A stretch of DNA of 64,000 nt from Callipepla californica brunnescens (taxonomy: Eukaryota > Chordata > Aves > Galliformes > Odontophoridae): NCBI GenBank assembly GCA_023055505.1, contig JALIRH010000004.1:8861368-8925367 (forward strand), given 5' to 3'. The notes beneath the pieces are model-generated. The model worked only from the letters and a program-made list of their open reading frames with translations. It did not search any database and had not been told where the DNA came from. The position numbers were made by a program, and so were the translations under genes. Shown here in pieces: positions 62,721-64,000 of the stretch. How positions within the stretch are numbered: position 1 is the first letter of the stretch; each line of letters opens with the position of its first letter.

Positions 62721-64000
62721 AAAGCGTGAAATGCTGTGTTTGCAGCCAGCATCAGTGCCAGTGCTGCTGGGGACTGCTTGCTCAGATTTCTGGGAAAGTT
62801 TGCATTTACCTTGTGATGTCAGGATCTGAGAAGTCACATAGCCTGGCATCTCCCTCCCCCTGCCTACTGCTGTCTCGGCTCCTTCTGAAAACACTCTTGA
62901 GTTTTGCTCCCCAAAAAAATCCAGATGGGAGTGGAACCAAAGTATTTATCTCAGGACTTTGTCTTCTTGAAGGTGATTATTTATACAGTCAATGTCAGAA
63001 ACAACTGGTGCATGGAAACAAATTTGATTTGGACAGGGAAAAAGTATTTAGGAATATTGTACTCGTTAATGGTGTTCAGCTGACTGATAAAATATTGTTG
63101 GCCCCAAGGTCTGTTTCCTCTGCTCTGAGCCACTGATGTAAACTAACGACTCTTGATTTTGAGCCAACTACTGAAATTGACAAAGAATTTGTTTTTCTTA
63201 TGCTCCGTTCTTGTACTGACGCAAAACAAGCCAGGGAGGAAAAAAAAATTTCGTATTTCTTTTGCCCAAATATGTAGAAATAAGGACATAGTAAGCGTAC
63301 TTCAGAAGACTTGTTTTTATTAAGCATCATTGCAACTGCAGGAAAAAGAAAATTAAAGGATATGACAAGCAGTTTGTGAAAACCTGTTAAAATAGCTCAT
63401 CTGACAAACAGGTAGTATGAACACACAAATATCTTATCTGAGGAGAAGCAGCTGTTGAAATTGCTTTATACTGCTTCCAAATGACCACTGTTTCTACACT
63501 TAAAGGGAATATCTAAGGGTAGTAATACAGACTGTTATCCTTGGAAAGCACAGCAAACATTGTGACAGCCTGTGGCCAAAAATGGGGATTAACCACTTCA
63601 GGTTTTGTTGAACTGGGAATTCATTTTTGGTGAGTCGTCTTTAAAATGCTGTATGGTGTCAAAAAAAGGTGAGCTGAGATATCATGGAAGCACTGCTGCC
63701 TCAAGGGGATCCTGCTGTGTTCTTGGTCAGCCACAGTTTGTGCTCCCATCACTTAGAGTTTGCTCTTCTACTTGCTGAAGTCAGTAGTGATTCTCCTTGC
63801 CTTGCAATACTAAGTCAATGACATACATCATTACCTTCAGGAATGGGTCTGTTTTTACAAGCATTGTGGATATTGCTTTTGTAAGTTGTCCTCTACTCCT
63901 CTGGCTGTTCTTTTAGTGTTTGTCTTGAAGATTTATCACCTCATGTTTTCCTTGATTCATTTTTTTTTTGCATGTACAAGCAGGCAAAAGTAGTCAAAGC
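62721..64000. other. Intronic sequence to the right edge, no exon seen
   Basis: Unique AT-rich DNA. A 136-codon frame (62726-63136, +) has no recognisable domain and no splice support. A pyrimidine-rich run followed by GCAG near 63,983 resembles an acceptor, but the sequence after it does not fit MOB2 exon 2 in the needed phase. Confidence 0.55.

Larger units (their letters stand above)
6237..64000 (+). other. MOB2: Very long first intron of MOB2 (continues past the edge)
   Basis: The donor GTGAGTAG follows the first exon directly. No downstream frame in the window contains recognisable MOB-domain sequence, so the acceptor of exon 2 must lie beyond 64,000. The + strand is visibly rich in T and G from about 6.8 kb onward, with many poly-T runs, as expected for the sense strand of a transcribed intron. 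The intron is at least 57.7 kb for the promoter at 6 kb, and at least 4.4 kb for the alternative exon at 59.5 kb. Confidence 0.7.

Noticed and set aside
62726..63136. 136-codon + strand frame right after the CR1 3' end
   Set aside because: No family resemblance and no exon borders; a chance frame.
63978..64000. Possible MOB2 exon 2 acceptor at the right edge (T-run, GCAG, then GCAAAAGTAGTCAAAGC)
   Set aside because: GGC AAA AGT superficially resembles the expected Gly-Lys-Ser, but after a phase-2 donor the frame reads into TAG, and the following residues do not match KSKAKP.

Overview
The window reads as bird nuclear DNA, most likely a galliform such as chicken. Several fragments of CR1, the dominant avian LINE, are present in both orientations. 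They carry the CR1 3' end with its ATTCTRTG-type terminal motif and no poly-A tail. There is no dense coding sequence and no operon structure. Apart from one CpG island the DNA is AT-rich, unique, vertebrate-type intergenic and intronic sequence. Almost all open reading frames of 60-150 codons here look like chance frames.

Layout. Positions 1 to about 5,450 are intergenic, with one CR1 3' fragment, a poly-T run and one CTCF-like motif. From about 5,640 to 6,720 lies a CpG-island promoter with a ZNF143/M4-type site, GC boxes and ETS-type sites. It ends in a short 5' leader with a four-codon upstream ORF and then a very short first coding exon (6220-6236, MDWLMG, phase-2 donor GG|GTGAGT). I recognise this as the conserved start of MOB2, the MOB kinase activator that binds NDR1/2 (STK38/STK38L) kinases. 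No later MOB2 coding exon is visible, so 6,237 to 64,000 appears to be one enormous first intron on the + strand. Its consistent T-over-A and G-over-C excess on the + strand fits that reading.

Near the far end, 59,520-59,557 holds a second exon candidate (MRLKRNGSYTLIG). It also ends in GG at a phase-2 donor (GG|GTAAGAG), so it could splice to the same downstream exon. I read it as a probable alternative first exon of MOB2 with its own promoter in a moderately GC-rich stretch (59,240-59,519).

The intron carries CR1 copies at about 28.2, 29.9, 48.7, 57.8 (fragment) and 62.2 kb. It also has an 84-bp tandem duplication (27.8 kb) and a diverged pair of about 178-bp repeats 1.55 kb apart (33.1 and 34.7 kb). 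Further features are a strong CTCF-like motif (40.3 kb), a perfect 20-bp palindrome (25.25 kb) and a perfect 23-bp inverted repeat that matches a steroid-receptor response element (46.76 kb). The oddest stretch is at 49.4-50.35 kb: an A/C-rich, G-poor block that switches abruptly to a G/T-rich block near 50.1 kb, with hints of diverged, inverted copies of one unit. I saw no tRNA, rRNA, CRISPR array, intact transposon or recognisable retroviral gene. No wholly new system was evident; the alternative exon and the strand-asymmetric block are the best leads.
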